Part shown: in pieces, positions 1 through 9,738 of the stretch
Numbering within the stretch: the first letter of the stretch is position 1
Layout: the number at the start of each line of letters is the position of its first letter
Assembly (NCBI RefSeq): GCF_016097555.1
Contig: NC_054713.1
Location: forward strand, 39,441,096 to 39,505,095
Length of the DNA stretch: 64,000 nt
Direction of reading: 5' to 3'
Origin: Gigantopelta aegis
Taxonomy: Eukaryota; Mollusca; Gastropoda; Neomphalida; Peltospiridae
Notes under the pieces: generated by a model
Told to the model about the DNA's origin: nothing
The model's input: only the letters and a program-made list of their open reading frames with translations
Database searches by the model: none
Translations under genes and position numbers: made by a program

Positions 1-37
1 GAAAATTCCAAAAAAGCGCGGGTAAACGGCGGGAAAC

Positions 38-74
<37 letters not shown>

Positions 75-1225
75 CTTAGGACGCGCATGAATGGATTAAC
101 GAGATTCCCACTGTCCATATCTACAATGCAGCGAATACCACAGCCAAGGGAACGGGCTGGCAGAATCGGCGGGGAAAGACGACCCTGTGAGCTTGAATTA
201 GTCCGACTCTGTGAATGAGACATGAGAGGTGTAGCATAGGTGGGAGTTTCCTGCGGCGGCAATGAAATACCACTACTTTATCGTATGCTTTACTATCGGT
301 CGAGAGGAGCGGGGGCCGCAAGCCACTTGCTTCTTGGAGTAGCCCCGACGTCGTCGCCGGGGGAGATCCGCACCGAAGACGGTCAGCGGTGCGGAGTTTG
401 ACTGGGGCGGTACATCTGTTCAAAACGGTAACGCAGGTGTCCGAAGGTGAGCTCAGCGAGGACGGAAAACCTCGCGTAGAGCAAAAGGGCAAAAGCTCAC
501 TTGATTTTGATTTTCAGTACGATACAGGACCGTGAGATGCGTGCCTATCGATCCTTTTGACGTTAAGGGGGGAAAGTTTACGCAAGAGGTGTCGAAAGTT
601 ACCACAGGATAAACTGGCTGGGGCAGCCAAGGTTCATAGCGGACGTGTGCTTTTGATCCTTCGATGTGGCTCTTAATAGCATTGTGAAGCAGAATTACAC
701 CAAGCGTTGGATTGTTCACCACTAATAGGAAAGGGAGCGGGGTTTAGACCGTGTGAGGAAAGGTAGTTTTACCTAACGATGACAAGTTCGTTGCACCGGT
801 AATCTGTCAGTACGAGAGGAACCGCAGTTTCAGACATGGTATGTGCTTGGTGAATAAGCCAATGGTGCGAGGTACAATCTGGGGGATTTGACTGAACGCC
901 TCTAAGTCAGATATCCCGCCCGAACTAATGTAAAGCCGATACGCTTTGCGCCCAGTGCCTCGGAGGCAACGAGTATGCGGCGACTTCGGCCGTCCCGTCG
1001 CCCTCGGGCTGGCGGCGGCCGGCCACGGTGGTCCTGAGCCAACAGCAAGGGACCAGTTTCACGCCGCTCGCCGAGCAGTTCCGGAGTGGGTCGTCGATAT
1101 CCATCCCATGCGAAGTGGAGGCGTTAAATCATTCGCAGACGGACGTAGTTCTCGGTCGGGGTGTCGTACTTAGTGAGAGCCACCTCACGCGATCTATTAC
1201 GACTAGCTTTGACCAGGAGATTTGT
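1..1225 (+). rRNA. 28S (large subunit) rRNA, 3' end, partial
   Basis: This is the 3' third of nuclear 28S rRNA, cut by the window edge. Recognisable conserved stretches include the R2 target region (ctctcttaaggtagccaaat near 40-62, uninserted), the peptidyl-transferase segment (near 600-660) and the sarcin-ricin loop (agtacgagaggaacc near 811-825). The terminal block (ctcggtcggggtgtcgtac ... agatttgtc) ends near 1225. The end is placed by similarity to remembered metazoan 28S ends. Many one- or two-base insertions and deletions break otherwise invariant segments, for example around the peptidyl-transferase loop. This copy is therefore either poorly sequenced or a pseudogene at the array edge. 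Confidence 0.95.
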
Positions 1226-1689
1226 CCGCTACAGACGGGCCAATACCCACGGGTCGCGCTGGGCGGGTCTTGTTCGCAGGGGCCCCCGGGTCGTGCTCTC
1301 GGGGTTTTGTGTTGTTGTTTTTTTGTTTTTTTCGTGTTCTTTTTGTTGTTTGTGTTTTGGCAGCCCGGGACGAGCCGGGATGGGACACACCGAAGAGTAC
1401 AAGAGTACAAGAGTACAAGGTACAAAGAGCACAAGGTACAAAGAGGCACAAAACGCACAAGACCACAAAGGACCAGCAAAGAGCAGCAAGAGACACAAAC
1501 CACAAAGAAGCAATAAGAGTTTGTAACAGTCTAATAAGAGTACACTAAGAGTGTAACCGTATAAAAGAGTATATAAGAGCTGTAAGAGTTGTGGGGAAGG
1601 GAGAAAGTGTTAAAAAGCAAGGAGGGAAAAACACAGAAACGAAAACAAATGCTTGCAGGTAGCCTGAGGACGTTGTACGCATGTCAAAT
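1226..1689 (+). other. rDNA intergenic spacer, unit 1
   Basis: Spacer directly after the 28S end. It contains a T/G-rich stretch (about 1300-1360), a motif ggcagcccgggacgagccgg followed by gggacacaccga, and a long purine-rich run of short degenerate repeats built on aagagtacaag / aagagtgtaa (about 1390-1640). The same order of blocks recurs in the next two units. Confidence 0.75.
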
Positions 1690-2088
1690 CTGGCAGACGA
1701 AGAGTTCTCGATCGGGGGCGTCCTCACGGCGATCTGCCGACACTTAGCTTGACAAGGAGATGTGTCCGCTACAGATGGGGCACATCCCCACATTCTAAGG
1801 GGTTGCGTTCGTCGCAGGCGGTCGGGCTTTCGAGGTCTTTTGTTGTTGTTTTGTGTTTTTTTCTTTATCTTCCGTATTTGTTGTGTTTGGCAGCGCGAGC
1901 CGGGATTGGGACACACCGATAGTATAAGCTTCATAAGGCATAAGAATAAGAGTCTACTAAGAGTGTAACAGTTAATAAGAGTATAATAAGGAGCTGTAAG
2001 AGTGTAAAGTGGAGTAAAGTGTAAAAGCAAGAGTGCGAAAAACACTAGAAAGAACACATTAGGAAGCTGAGGCGTGTACGATGTCAAT
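1690..2088 (+). repeat. rDNA spacer repeat unit 2 with a copy of the 28S tail
   Basis: 1690-1766 matches the last ~80 bases of the 28S gene (ggcagacga, gttctcgatcgggg, gacaaggagatgtgtc), with substitutions and small indels. It is followed by the spacer blocks of unit 1 in the same order: tccgctacaga, a T-rich run, cagcgcgagccggga, gggacacaccgat and aagagtgtaa-type repeats. Confidence 0.8.
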
Positions 2089-2266
2089 CTGGCAGACGAC
2101 CGAGTTCTCGATCGGGGTGTCGTCCTCCACGCGATCGCCGACACTTAGCCTTGACAAGGAGAGTGTCCGTGACAGAGGGCACATCCCAACATTCTCAGGG
2201 TCGTTCGTTCGCAGGGGTCGTGCGAGCGTTTTGGCAGCGACGAGCCGGGGATGGGACACCTAAAAA
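2089..2266 (+). repeat. rDNA spacer repeat unit 3 (truncated) with a copy of the 28S tail
   Basis: 2089-2167 is a third copy of the 28S tail (ggcagacgaccgagttctcg ... gacaaggagagtgtcc). It is followed by the cacatccc, gcagcgacgagccgg and gggacacc spacer blocks with the T-rich run deleted. The array then ends in simple sequence. Confidence 0.8.
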
Positions 2267-2497
2267 AGAAGAAGTTAAAGTTAAAGTTAAAGTAAAGTAA
2301 ATTTAACGTTAAAGTTAACGTAAGTAAAGTTAAAGAAAAGTAAAGTGTAAAAAGTAAAGTGTAAAAAGTAAAGGGTAAAAAGTAAAAGTGGAATAATAAA
2401 AGAAATAAATAAATAAATAAATAAATAACTAAATAAATAAAATAAATAAAAATAAAATAAATAATAAAATAAATAAATAAATAAATAATAAATAAAC
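2267..2497. repeat. Low-complexity A-rich tracts: (gttaaa)n then (aaat)n
   Basis: 2267-2395 is built of gttaaa / gtaaagt short repeats. 2396-2497 is an aaat-type tetranucleotide tract. Confidence 0.85.
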
Positions 2498-2803
2498 ACA
2501 TACCATCATAATGTAGCTCTTGAAACTAAAAAGGGACTCTCATTTCCAACTATTGCTATTTCTAAAAACGAATTCATACTCAACATTAGCGGAATCCCCT
2601 ATGGTGGTTTTTGTTGTGGTTTTTTTTCTTTTACTTTTTCCACCGTCATAGACGATGAGAGAATGACAATGTTACAATCATTAAGACAATTCAATATTAA
2701 TTTTGGGCATTACAATGTCAATACCAACGGAAAACATTTGGAATCACTAGGAAAACATAGAGACGTAAGAATTAATAATTTGAACCCCTTTGTAATGAAA
2801 TGA
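2498..2803 (+). other. Unexplained open frame, no ATG start
   Basis: A continuous frame of about 101 codons ends at a TGA at 2801-2803. It begins inside A-rich repeat, so no start is assigned. The translation has mixed composition rather than simple repeat (for example ISKNEFILNISGIPYGG near its first third and NNLNPFVMK at its end), in an AT-rich stretch where stops are expected often. I do not recognise it. It could be the last exon or C-terminus of a gene or element, or chance. Confidence 0.25.
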
Positions 2804-3880
2804 ATGTCGAAGAGGACATTTTGTATGCTATAATTATATGTGAAGCGGGTGGGTATTGAATTAACTACGAAACGTGGGATGGGCGCCAGTTTTTTAGAGT
2901 ATATTATAGTACTATACTACTACTAATACTACACTATTATAATACTACTATACTACTACTTATACTAACTACTACTACTACTACTACTACTACTTACTAA
3001 TACTACTACTACATACTATACTATCTACTACTGTCCAGATACCATTACGACAGAAATTAACATTTAATAAAATTTGAGTTGGGGGGTGGTGTGATATTCC
3101 AGCGTGTTGAAAGTTGACAGGAGAAAGTGGTTCAATGTTTCCGGCAAATGGATGAAACAGGTGTGTCGCGCTTTCTGGTTTCTGGCCTGTAATGGTGCAA
3201 GGGCAACGGATGGTTGGCATGTGTGACTGAGTGGGGCGACACAAAGGTTTCGTGAGATTTGACAGTGCCATAATGCTCTGTTTCGTTTTTGGAAAGTGGA
3301 AAAATTCTCAGGTTGAGCTTCGAATGATGCTTCGTTCCTGTGTCCCGAACATTAATGATATGGCCTAGTTTCAAAACCCGACTCGTTAGAGATAGCATTC
3401 GCAGTGGCGCGCAAAACTTAGGTAAACACATGGTTGTGTATATTCAACTACACTGCGTTGAATGCGCGTTACTTGCTAATGGTGGGCATGAACTGAATGG
3501 TATTTGTTTGAAATCGCTTTTGTAAATACCACATTCCATTTTGAATTATATACTCCTTTCGGATCGGCAAAATCGATTTTTTTTTTTTTTTTTTCAGCTG
3601 TGGGATGAATTCACCCATAGGATAAGCCATGTGTTTAGGGAATTTGACGTCAACTTATCAGCATTGCGCGCGCATCTGGTAGGTGGGGGTACAGAAGTCT
3701 TATCAAATGGAATTTTTTTTTTTTCTTAACAAAGCGAACAGCGTAGCGTGAATTAGCACCCCCCCCCCCCCAATAATTTCCAAAACTTCTTACCTTACCG
3801 TTTATCATGGAGCTCTATTCGACATATCCCTTCATTTATTATATACATTTACTCTTTCCACCCAAAAATTTCCTCTTAAA
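2804..3880. other. No recognisable gene; microsatellite and homopolymers
   Basis: 2905-3037 is an act/tac trinucleotide-rich tract. 3577-3593 is poly-T and 3761-3771 poly-C. The rest, including about 3040-3540, is ordinary-complexity sequence in which I see no family, splice-supported exon or repeat. Confidence 0.6.
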
Positions 3881-4320
3881 CTCTTTCCAAACTATCGCCA
3901 CACCCCTTCTCTTCTCCTCCCCCTTCCTCCTCTCCTCTTTTTCTCTTCCCCTTCACGATCACTCCTCTCCTCCCCCCCTCTTCTTCTTTTTTTTTTTCTT
4001 CCTCCTTCTCTCTCCCACCCCCCCTCCGTCCCCCCCCCCCCGTCCTTTGACGCAGACTGTAAAGGTAAAGTCAACTTTTACTACGCCTTCATTTTTTCTT
4101 TTTTTTTTTATTTTTTTCTTTTTTAAATCTTCTTTCCCTCCTTATTTCCCTAGTATGGTGCGAACACTTCTTCACACACCGCATCTCACAACCAAGCCAC
4201 CCCCACACCCCCCCAACCCACAACCCCCAAAACACACACCCACAGTGCACGACCCCCCCCCTCCTACCATTACCCGAAGTCCTCCCTATATGATTTTTTT
4301 ATTTTAAACACTTGTTTAAT
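3881..4320. repeat. Polypyrimidine-rich tract
   Basis: Strongly C/T-biased plus strand with runs of T and C, broken by a short mixed segment near 4050-4085. Predicted proteins here are compositional artefacts. Confidence 0.8.
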
Positions 4321-4517
4321 AGAGGATAAATATGCAAGATACAAAAGGATTAGGCAAATACGGTAATATTCATTCGATATATAAATCAGAACTTTTAACA
4401 TGAGCCCTCGTAATTTGAGTACATCATTCAACATAGATGTTATAATTACATTTTTTTAATTACAGGGGTTTCTATCAATCAAAAAACTTTTGGAATGACT
4501 TTGATCAGCTTTACATA
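4321..4517. other. No feature seen
   Basis: AT-rich unique-looking sequence with no recognisable gene or repeat. Confidence 0.5.
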
Positions 4518-4616
4518 CAGTTTCATGATATCGAGTTATCCAATCTCTCGAGACTGCAGAAAATCGAGTATCATCATTAATCCATACGTGGGGGGGGGGG
4601 GGGGGGGGGGGGGGGG

Positions 4617-4746
4617 CGTAGCTCAGTGTACAGCGCCGCCTGATGCGCGATCAATTCTAGGATCGTTCCCGTCTGTGGGGACCAATGAGCTACGTCTCGT
4701 TCCAGCCAGTGCTCCACAAGTGGTGTAACAAAGGGCCGTGATATGT
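4617..4746 (+). mobile_element. SINE, H1 head, 3' truncated
   Basis: tRNA-like head (cgtagctcagtgtacagcgc, then ggatcgttcccgtctgtg) followed by the gttccagccagtgctccac block. It breaks off after the ccgtgatatg motif, where a reverse SINE begins. Confidence 0.75.
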
Positions 4747-5043
4747 TACTGGTTAAGGACCACCACAGATTTTGAGAGAAAACCCGACTGTCGCAACTAC
4801 ATGGCAGCAAGGGATCTTTATTGCGCTTCCACAGGCCCAAAGAAGCACAAACATGGCCTTTGTTGAAACAGTTATGAATCAATGGTCGGTGCAAGTGGTT
4901 TTACACCCCATTGAGCTTGGGAGCACTCATAGGTTTGGAGTCGGGTATCTGGATTAAAAAATGCCCATGCATCGACTGGGATCCGAACCAGTTACCTACC
5001 GCATGTAGACGATGGCCTAAAACACGACGCCACGAGGCGGGTC
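4747..5043 (-). mobile_element. SINE, H2 head, tail-truncated
   Basis: Reverse-oriented core (gcagcaagggatct) and H2 tRNA-like head (gggatccgaaccagt ... ccacgaggcgggt). It joins the preceding forward SINE head to head in the same way in the duplicate copy. Confidence 0.75.
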
Positions 5044-5186
5044 ATACAGAAAACATGTTACTGTGGCAGGCTACTGTAAACTAACACTTCCTGTTTATGC
5101 GACCCCTTGCCCCGCAGTTTCTCTTAAAAAGAAAAGCAAATTAATGGCATTTGATGTAGGGTATCACCTTGAAATAGAACATTAGA

Positions 5187-5272
5187 CTCGTGATAGCTCA
5201 GTTGGTAGTGCGGAGGACTGTAGAGTTAATTGTACATCGATATCCTTAGGCACTGGGTTCACATATTTTACC
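5187..5272 (+). pseudogene. tRNA-Tyr-like unit, degraded T arm (copy 1)
   Basis: D arm (tagctcagttggtagtgc) and anticodon arm ggaggactgtag with GTA anticodon, then an intron-like insert and atccttagg. The T arm is broken (cactgggttcacatatt). It lies in segmental duplication copy 1. Confidence 0.6.
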
Positions 5273-5652
5273 ATATTAAAGAGCAATAAAGTATTTCAAT
5301 TTTGATCGAAGCAACAGACCAATCACGACTTTGATATTACCAGTCGTGGAGCACTGTTCGGAAATTGGAAAGAACAATAAATCTCTTCGCTGATGGGGCT
5401 CTCTCGCTATTTTTTTTTTACGGTGTGAGCATGATCGACTCCTATAAACTTCGGTCACCAAGTCTAGACCCACACCCCGCCTCCCGCTTCCCGCCTCCCG
5501 CCACAAAAACACAAGTGAGGCAAATGTTATATTTTGAAAGTATAATAATTTGGCGAATAAAGAAACCAAGAATATACTCCAATAAAAAACCATTAAAATT
5601 ATAAATATCACAGTTCACAACAGCACTAGGGGTGAAAGGTGCGATTTTATAA

Positions 5653-6385
5653 AGCACCACTCATAACGAAGGTGAATAAATTTGACCACAAAGAACATGT
5701 TTCAATAGCGTGTATGCCCACCATGTGCAAGTATGCAAGCATGGACCCGACGTCGGACAGATTTCCGTCAATGGCAATACGGTCTGTCCGCTGTTGGCCA
5801 CAGATACCGCCCCAAACCATCACAGATCCACCACTAAACGGTTCAGTCTCCTGACACAGCACGGAGCTGTTCTCTCTCCTGCACGTCGGTATATCCGAGT
5901 CCTGCCATCAGCTCTGAATAACTGGAACCTGCTCTCATCAGAAAAGAGTACACGTTGCTAGTTACGATGTTGACAACGTTGAAACTGACGTGCCCAACGT
6001 AACGTCGAAGTCGATATTGCCTTGTCAATGTCATCCCTCTGAATGGTCGATAGGCCCTGATACCATGCTGTCGTAGTCGACGACGTACAGTGTGATGACT
6101 GATGACATGTCTAAGGCCAGTCGCTGCAGATGACGTCATAGTGAGGAATCTGTTACGTAAGTGTAAGATGCGGATATGGCGGTCCTCGTTGGCTGTTGTG
6201 ACGCGGGTCTTCCACTTCATGGTCTGTCTGCAGTCTTGCCAGTCACCCTGTAACGCTGTATCAACCTGGTGATCGTCAATTTTGTGCAATTCAGGATTCT
6301 TGCCACATGGGCATAACTCGCACCCAACTGCACCATACCAATAGCCTTGCCATGTTCTCTGGTGTTTTACTGTTGACTGAGGCAT
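5653..6385 (-). pseudogene. Tc1-like transposase, dead
   Basis: Two minus-strand frames cover most of a Tc1-type transposase. The N-terminal part (about 6385-5990) contains RVTTANEDRHIRILHLRNRF and ISHHTVRRRLRQHGIRAYRP, typical of the second helix-turn-helix region. The C-terminal part (about 5862-5690) contains PFSGGSVMVWGGI, a Tc1 catalytic-core motif. The part between them is frameshifted and partly scrambled, and the DDE triad is not complete in any frame. I could not delimit terminal inverted repeats. It lies between the two copies of the segmental duplication. It is a decayed copy with no intact product. Confidence 0.85.
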
Positions 6386-6621
6386 GTTCTAAGCAATGGC
6401 ACCCTTTTTTACACCCTTATGTGCACGAGTATCATGTTTTTCGTGCAGTATTTGATGAATAAACTCATTTTGCACGTGCGGCGTCGCCCAAACGCAGCAA
6501 TGTGCGACTATTCGTCATTGATTGCATTATAACGAACAATACTGGCACCTATCTAACCTTCCATGAACGTGTATTGTGTTTATTTATAATAAAAATAATT
6601 GGTATACTTTCTTTTGATCGT
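6386..6621. other. Probable 5' flank of the dead Tc1 element; no gene
   Basis: AT-rich sequence upstream of the Tc1-like frame, with no recognised motif. Confidence 0.4.
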
Positions 6622-6720
6622 CAGTTTCATGATATCGAGTTATTCCAATCTCTCGAGACTGCAGAAATCGAGATATCATACATTAATCCATACTTGGGGG
6701 GGGGGGGGGGGGGGGGGGGG

Positions 6721-6854
6721 TGGGCGTAGCTCAGATGTACAGCGCTCGCCTGATGCGCGATCGATCTAGGATCGATTCCCGTCTGTGGCCCCATTGAGCT
6801 ACGTCTCGTTCCAGCCAGTGCTCCACAAGTGGTGTAACAAAGGCCGTGATATGT
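6721..6854 (+). mobile_element. SINE, H1 head, 3' truncated
   Basis: Same truncated forward SINE as at 4617-4746: cgtagctcag, gcctgatgcgcgatcg, ggatcgattcccgtctgtgg. Confidence 0.8.
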
Positions 6855-7156
6855 ACTGGTTAAGGACCACACAGATTTTGAGAGAAAACCCGCTGTCGCC
6901 ACTACATGTGCAGCAAGGGATCTTTTATTTGCGCTTCCCACAGGCAAGATAGCACAAACCATGGCCTTTGTTGAAACAGTTATGAATCACTGGTCGGTGC
7001 AAGTGGTTTACACCTACCCATTGAGCCTTGTGGAGCACTCATTCAGGGTTTGGAGTCGGTATCTGGATTAAAAATCCCATGCATCGACTGGGATCCGAAC
7101 CCAGTACCTACCAGCCTGTAGACCGATGGCCTAACCACGACGCCACCGAGGCCGGT
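6855..7156 (-). mobile_element. SINE, H2 head, tail-truncated
   Basis: Same reverse SINE as at 4747-5043. The core is gcagcaagggatctttta and the head ends ccaccgaggccggt. Confidence 0.85.
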
Positions 7157-7303
7157 CATACAGAAAACATGTACTGTGGGCAGGCTACTGTAACTAACAC
7201 TTTCCTGTTATGTGACCCCTGACCCCGCAGTTTCTCTTAATAAAGCACTTAAGCAATTAATGGCCTTTACTGTAGGGTATCACCTTGAAATAGACATTTA
7301 TGA

Positions 7304-7387
7304 CTCGTGATAGCTCAGTTGGTAGTGCGGAGGACTGTAGAGTTATGTACATCGATATCCTTAGGTCACTGGTTCAAATATTTTACA
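7304..7387 (+). pseudogene. tRNA-Tyr-like unit, degraded T arm (copy 2)
   Basis: Acceptor-like ctcgtga, D arm tagctcagttggtagtgc, anticodon arm ggaggactgtag with intron-like insert, then ggtcactggttcaaatattt in place of the T arm and acceptor. Confidence 0.6.
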
Positions 7388-7857
7388 ATATTCAAGCAAT
7401 AAAGTATTTCATTTTGATTCGACGCAACAGACCAAATCACGACTTTGATATACCAGTCGTGGAGCACTGGTTGGAATTGGAAAGACACAATAAATCTCTT
7501 CGCTGATGGGAGCTCTCTCGCTATTTTTTTTTTCGGGTGAGCATGATTCGACCTCCCTATAAACTTCGGTCACCACTGTCTAGACCCACACACCCGCCTC
7601 CCGCTTCCCGCCTCCCGCCCTGCTAATATCCCTGCACACACATCTGGATGTGCATGTATTACCGAGACTCTAGCTTCTATTGGAGACTTGAGAAATCGAG
7701 ACTAATTTACATATACAGACAACATGTCTTGTGCACAGACTCCTGGAACTAACGTCTTCTGCTAACTGAACTCTGACCTCGCACTTTGAACTAATACATC
7801 ACTGAACCAATTAATGGCCTTTACTTTAGAGTATCACTTTAAAATATACATTTATAA

Positions 7858-7946
7858 CCCGTGATAACTCAGTTGATAGAGCGGAGGACTGTAGAGTTAT
7901 GTACAATGATATCCTTAGGTCACTGGTTCGAATCCGTTTCGCGGAA
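7858..7946 (+). tRNA. tRNA-Tyr(GUA)-like, intron-containing, slightly degraded
   Basis: D arm aactcagttgatagagc, anticodon arm gagga-ctgtag with a ~16-nt intron after position 37 and tcctt closing the stem, T loop ttcgaat. The acceptor stem pairs except at the first base pair, and the T stem carries a mismatch (ccgtt instead of ccggt). No T-run terminator is immediately downstream. Possibly a pseudogene. Confidence 0.5.
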
Positions 7947-8126
7947 ATTTCTATTACAATATTAAAGAAATAAAATATTTCATTTTGATTAGACGGGATA
8001 GGGCGAACCTCGACTTTTGATATACCTGTCGTGGAGCACTGGTTGGAACGGGAAAGACCAAATAAATCTACCACCTAATGGGAGTTGATGCTAGGAGCCA
8101 TCACAGTTCACTGTGACTGAGTGAAG

Positions 8127-8312
8127 GAAATGTTTTATTTAACCACGCACTCAACACATTTTATTTACGGTTATATGGCGTCAGACATAGGGTTAGGGAC
8201 CACACAGATATAGAGAGAGGAAATCCGCTGTCGCCACTTCATGGACTACTCTTTTCGATTAGCAGCAATAGATCTTTTATATGCACCATCCCACATACAG
8301 GATAGTACATAC
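8127..8312 (-). mobile_element. SINE, TB tail and core, head missing
   Basis: aaatgttttatttaaccacgc, ggttatatggcgtcagacat, cgctgtcgccacttcatgg and a core stopping at gatagtacatacc. It is inserted between two tRNA-Tyr units. Confidence 0.85.
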
Positions 8313-8563
8313 CTGTTATTGTTTTCCTAGCTGATCGAGACAGGTTTTAGTATATGATATCCATGTATTACCGAGACTCTTTGTTTCGACTGGAGTCTTG
8401 AGGCTATCAAGACTATTTTATATATACAGATGTCCTGTGGGCAGGCTACTGTAACTAACACTTCCTGATATCTGACCTCTGACCTCGCACCCTAAACTAA
8501 TAAAGTACTCAACCAATTAATGGCTTTTACTGTAGAGTATCACTTTGAAATATACATTTATAA

Positions 8564-8650
8564 CCCGTGATAGCTCAGTTGGTAGAGCGGAGGACTGTAG
8601 ACTTATACATTGATATCCTTAGGTCACTGGTTCGAATCCGGTTCGCAGGA
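8564..8650 (+). tRNA. tRNA-Tyr(GUA), intron-containing
   Basis: Best copy of the four. Acceptor cccgtga pairs with tcgcagg (one C-A mismatch). The D stem is gctc/gagc, the anticodon stem gagga/tcctt with ctgtag (GTA anticodon), a ~14-nt intron follows position 37, and the T stem is actgg/ccggt around ttcgaat. The A box tagctcagttgg and B box ggttcgaatcc are intact, and TTTTT at about 8654-8658 could terminate Pol III. Metazoan tRNA-Tyr genes commonly carry a short intron here. Confidence 0.65.
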
Positions 8651-8771
8651 ATATTTTTCACTTTTAATTACAAAAATTGAACGGAATAGCACAAATCACG
8701 ACTATTGATATACCAGTCGTGGAGCACTGGTTGAAACGAGAAATGTCAAATGAATGTGTCCACTGGTAGGC

Positions 8772-8915
8772 TCTCTGTGAATGAATGAATGAATGAGTGA
8801 GTGAGTGAGTGAGTGAGTGAGTGAGTGAGTGAGTGAGTGAGTGAGTGAGTGACCGAATGAATGGAATGAATGAATGAATGAATGAATGAATGAATAAATG
8901 AATGAATCGATGTAT
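8772..8915. repeat. (gagt)n / (aatg)n microsatellite
   Basis: Uninterrupted tetranucleotide repeats: gaat-type, then gagt-type, then gaat-type again. Confidence 0.95.
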
Positions 8916-8957
8916 CAGTATTTAATGACACTTTAGCACAAAAATACATTAAAAGTT

Positions 8958-9186
8958 AGTTTGTTTTGTTTAACGACACCACTAGAGTACACTGATTTAT
9001 TAATCATTAGTAGCAAGGGATCTTCTATATGCACTATTCCACTGACAGGTATGTGCTATTATGTCTGTGGGATGGCTTGGTGCACATAAAACATTCTTTC
9101 CTACTTCTGAAACAATATAGTGCGTTTCCTCTGATGACTACATGTTAGAATTGTTTCACATTCAACAGCCGATGATTGCACTTTTT
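8958..9186. mobile_element. SINE hairpin (reverse then forward TA pieces)
   Basis: 8965-9040 is a reverse TA tail with core (tgtttaacgacaccactaga, agtagcaagggatctt). From about 9050 the same family runs forward (tatgtgctattatgtctgtg ... agccgatgattgc). Two SINE pieces are joined head to head. Confidence 0.65.
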
Positions 9187-9354
9187 CAAAGCATTAAAGT
9201 TCGCGAAACACTCCCGTTTGATATTATATTTACAACAGAACAAGAACCAATAAATATATACAATACCACTTTTTTCCACAGAAATTGAGATGTACTAAAT
9301 AGTAAAAGGATAAATAACTTCACATTAGTACTAGATATAGATTTCAGATCAACA
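9187..9354. other. No feature seen
   Basis: AT-rich sequence without a recognised element. Confidence 0.5.
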
Positions 9355-9738
9355 ATGACATTAATAAGAGGTAGATTTCATATGAATAAGATATTATATA
9401 TTTGAAATTACCGCTGACATTAATAAGAAGTTGAAGATTTGAAATCATTATGGACATTAATAAGCGTTACAAACTTTACCGACATAAAAAGGGTTATATA
9501 CTGGAAGTCGCTACTGACATTAATAAGAAGTTAATTATTTGAAACCTTAATTGACATTAATAAATTAATAACAGCCATAAGATGTAGTGTCATAAAAGGG
9601 TTACAGATATGAAATTTATACTGACATTAATAACTGTCATAATCTTTAATGACATAAAACGTGTTATAGATTTGAAATAATCATTGACATTAATAGCAGT
9701 TATAAATGTCACTGGCCTTAACATTCATAAACTTTACT
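9355..9738. repeat. Degenerate tandem repeat (tactgacattaataag), left block
   Basis: Irregular ~40-60 bp repeats each containing gacattaataa and a gaaat or ttataga block. The same array resumes at 10671. Confidence 0.85.
9555..9738 (+). repeat. 184-bp direct repeat, left copy
   Basis: Matches 10671-10854 over 184 bases with a single difference that I can see (ggccttaac versus ggcattaac). It flanks the reverse transcriptase fragment. Confidence 0.95.

Larger units (their letters stand above)
4518..5512 (+). repeat. Segmental duplication, copy 1 (partner 6622-7620)
   Basis: Collinear with 6622-7620 from cagtttcatgatatcgag to the repeated ccgcctcccgc block. It includes a poly-G run (4590-4616), a SINE pair and a tRNA-Tyr-like unit. 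The two copies differ mainly by one-base indels. Copy 1 departs more often from the family consensus of its SINEs. Confidence 0.85.
6622..7620 (+). repeat. Segmental duplication, copy 2 (partner 4518-5512)
   Basis: Better-preserved copy of the segment described at 4518-5512, including a poly-G run at 6697-6720. Flanks differ on both sides (a Tc1 remnant region to the left, further tRNA-Tyr units to the right). Confidence 0.85.
7160..8730 (+). repeat. Tandem array of tRNA-Tyr-bearing units
   Basis: The upstream flank (caggctactgtaactaacac, accaattaatggc, gagtatcactttgaaata) and a downstream flank (gatataccagtcgtggagca) recur around each tRNA-Tyr-like sequence at about 7304, 7858 and 8564. A fourth unit lies in the duplication at 5187. 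Units are about 550-710 bp long and all on the plus strand. Confidence 0.75.

Noticed and set aside
47..62. R2-type insertion in 28S
   Set aside because: The target sequence ttaaggtagcc is present and uninterrupted.
1028..1548. Several long open frames across the 28S end and spacer on both strands
   Set aside because: They overlap rRNA and purine-rich spacer repeats; frames are open because of composition, not coding.
3132..3431. Minus-strand open frames at 2990-3431
   Set aside because: Ordinary composition but no recognised family, no splice support and overlapping frames of equal quality.
3807..4307. Pro/Phe/Ser-rich open frame in the polypyrimidine tract
   Set aside because: Runs of C and T explain it entirely.
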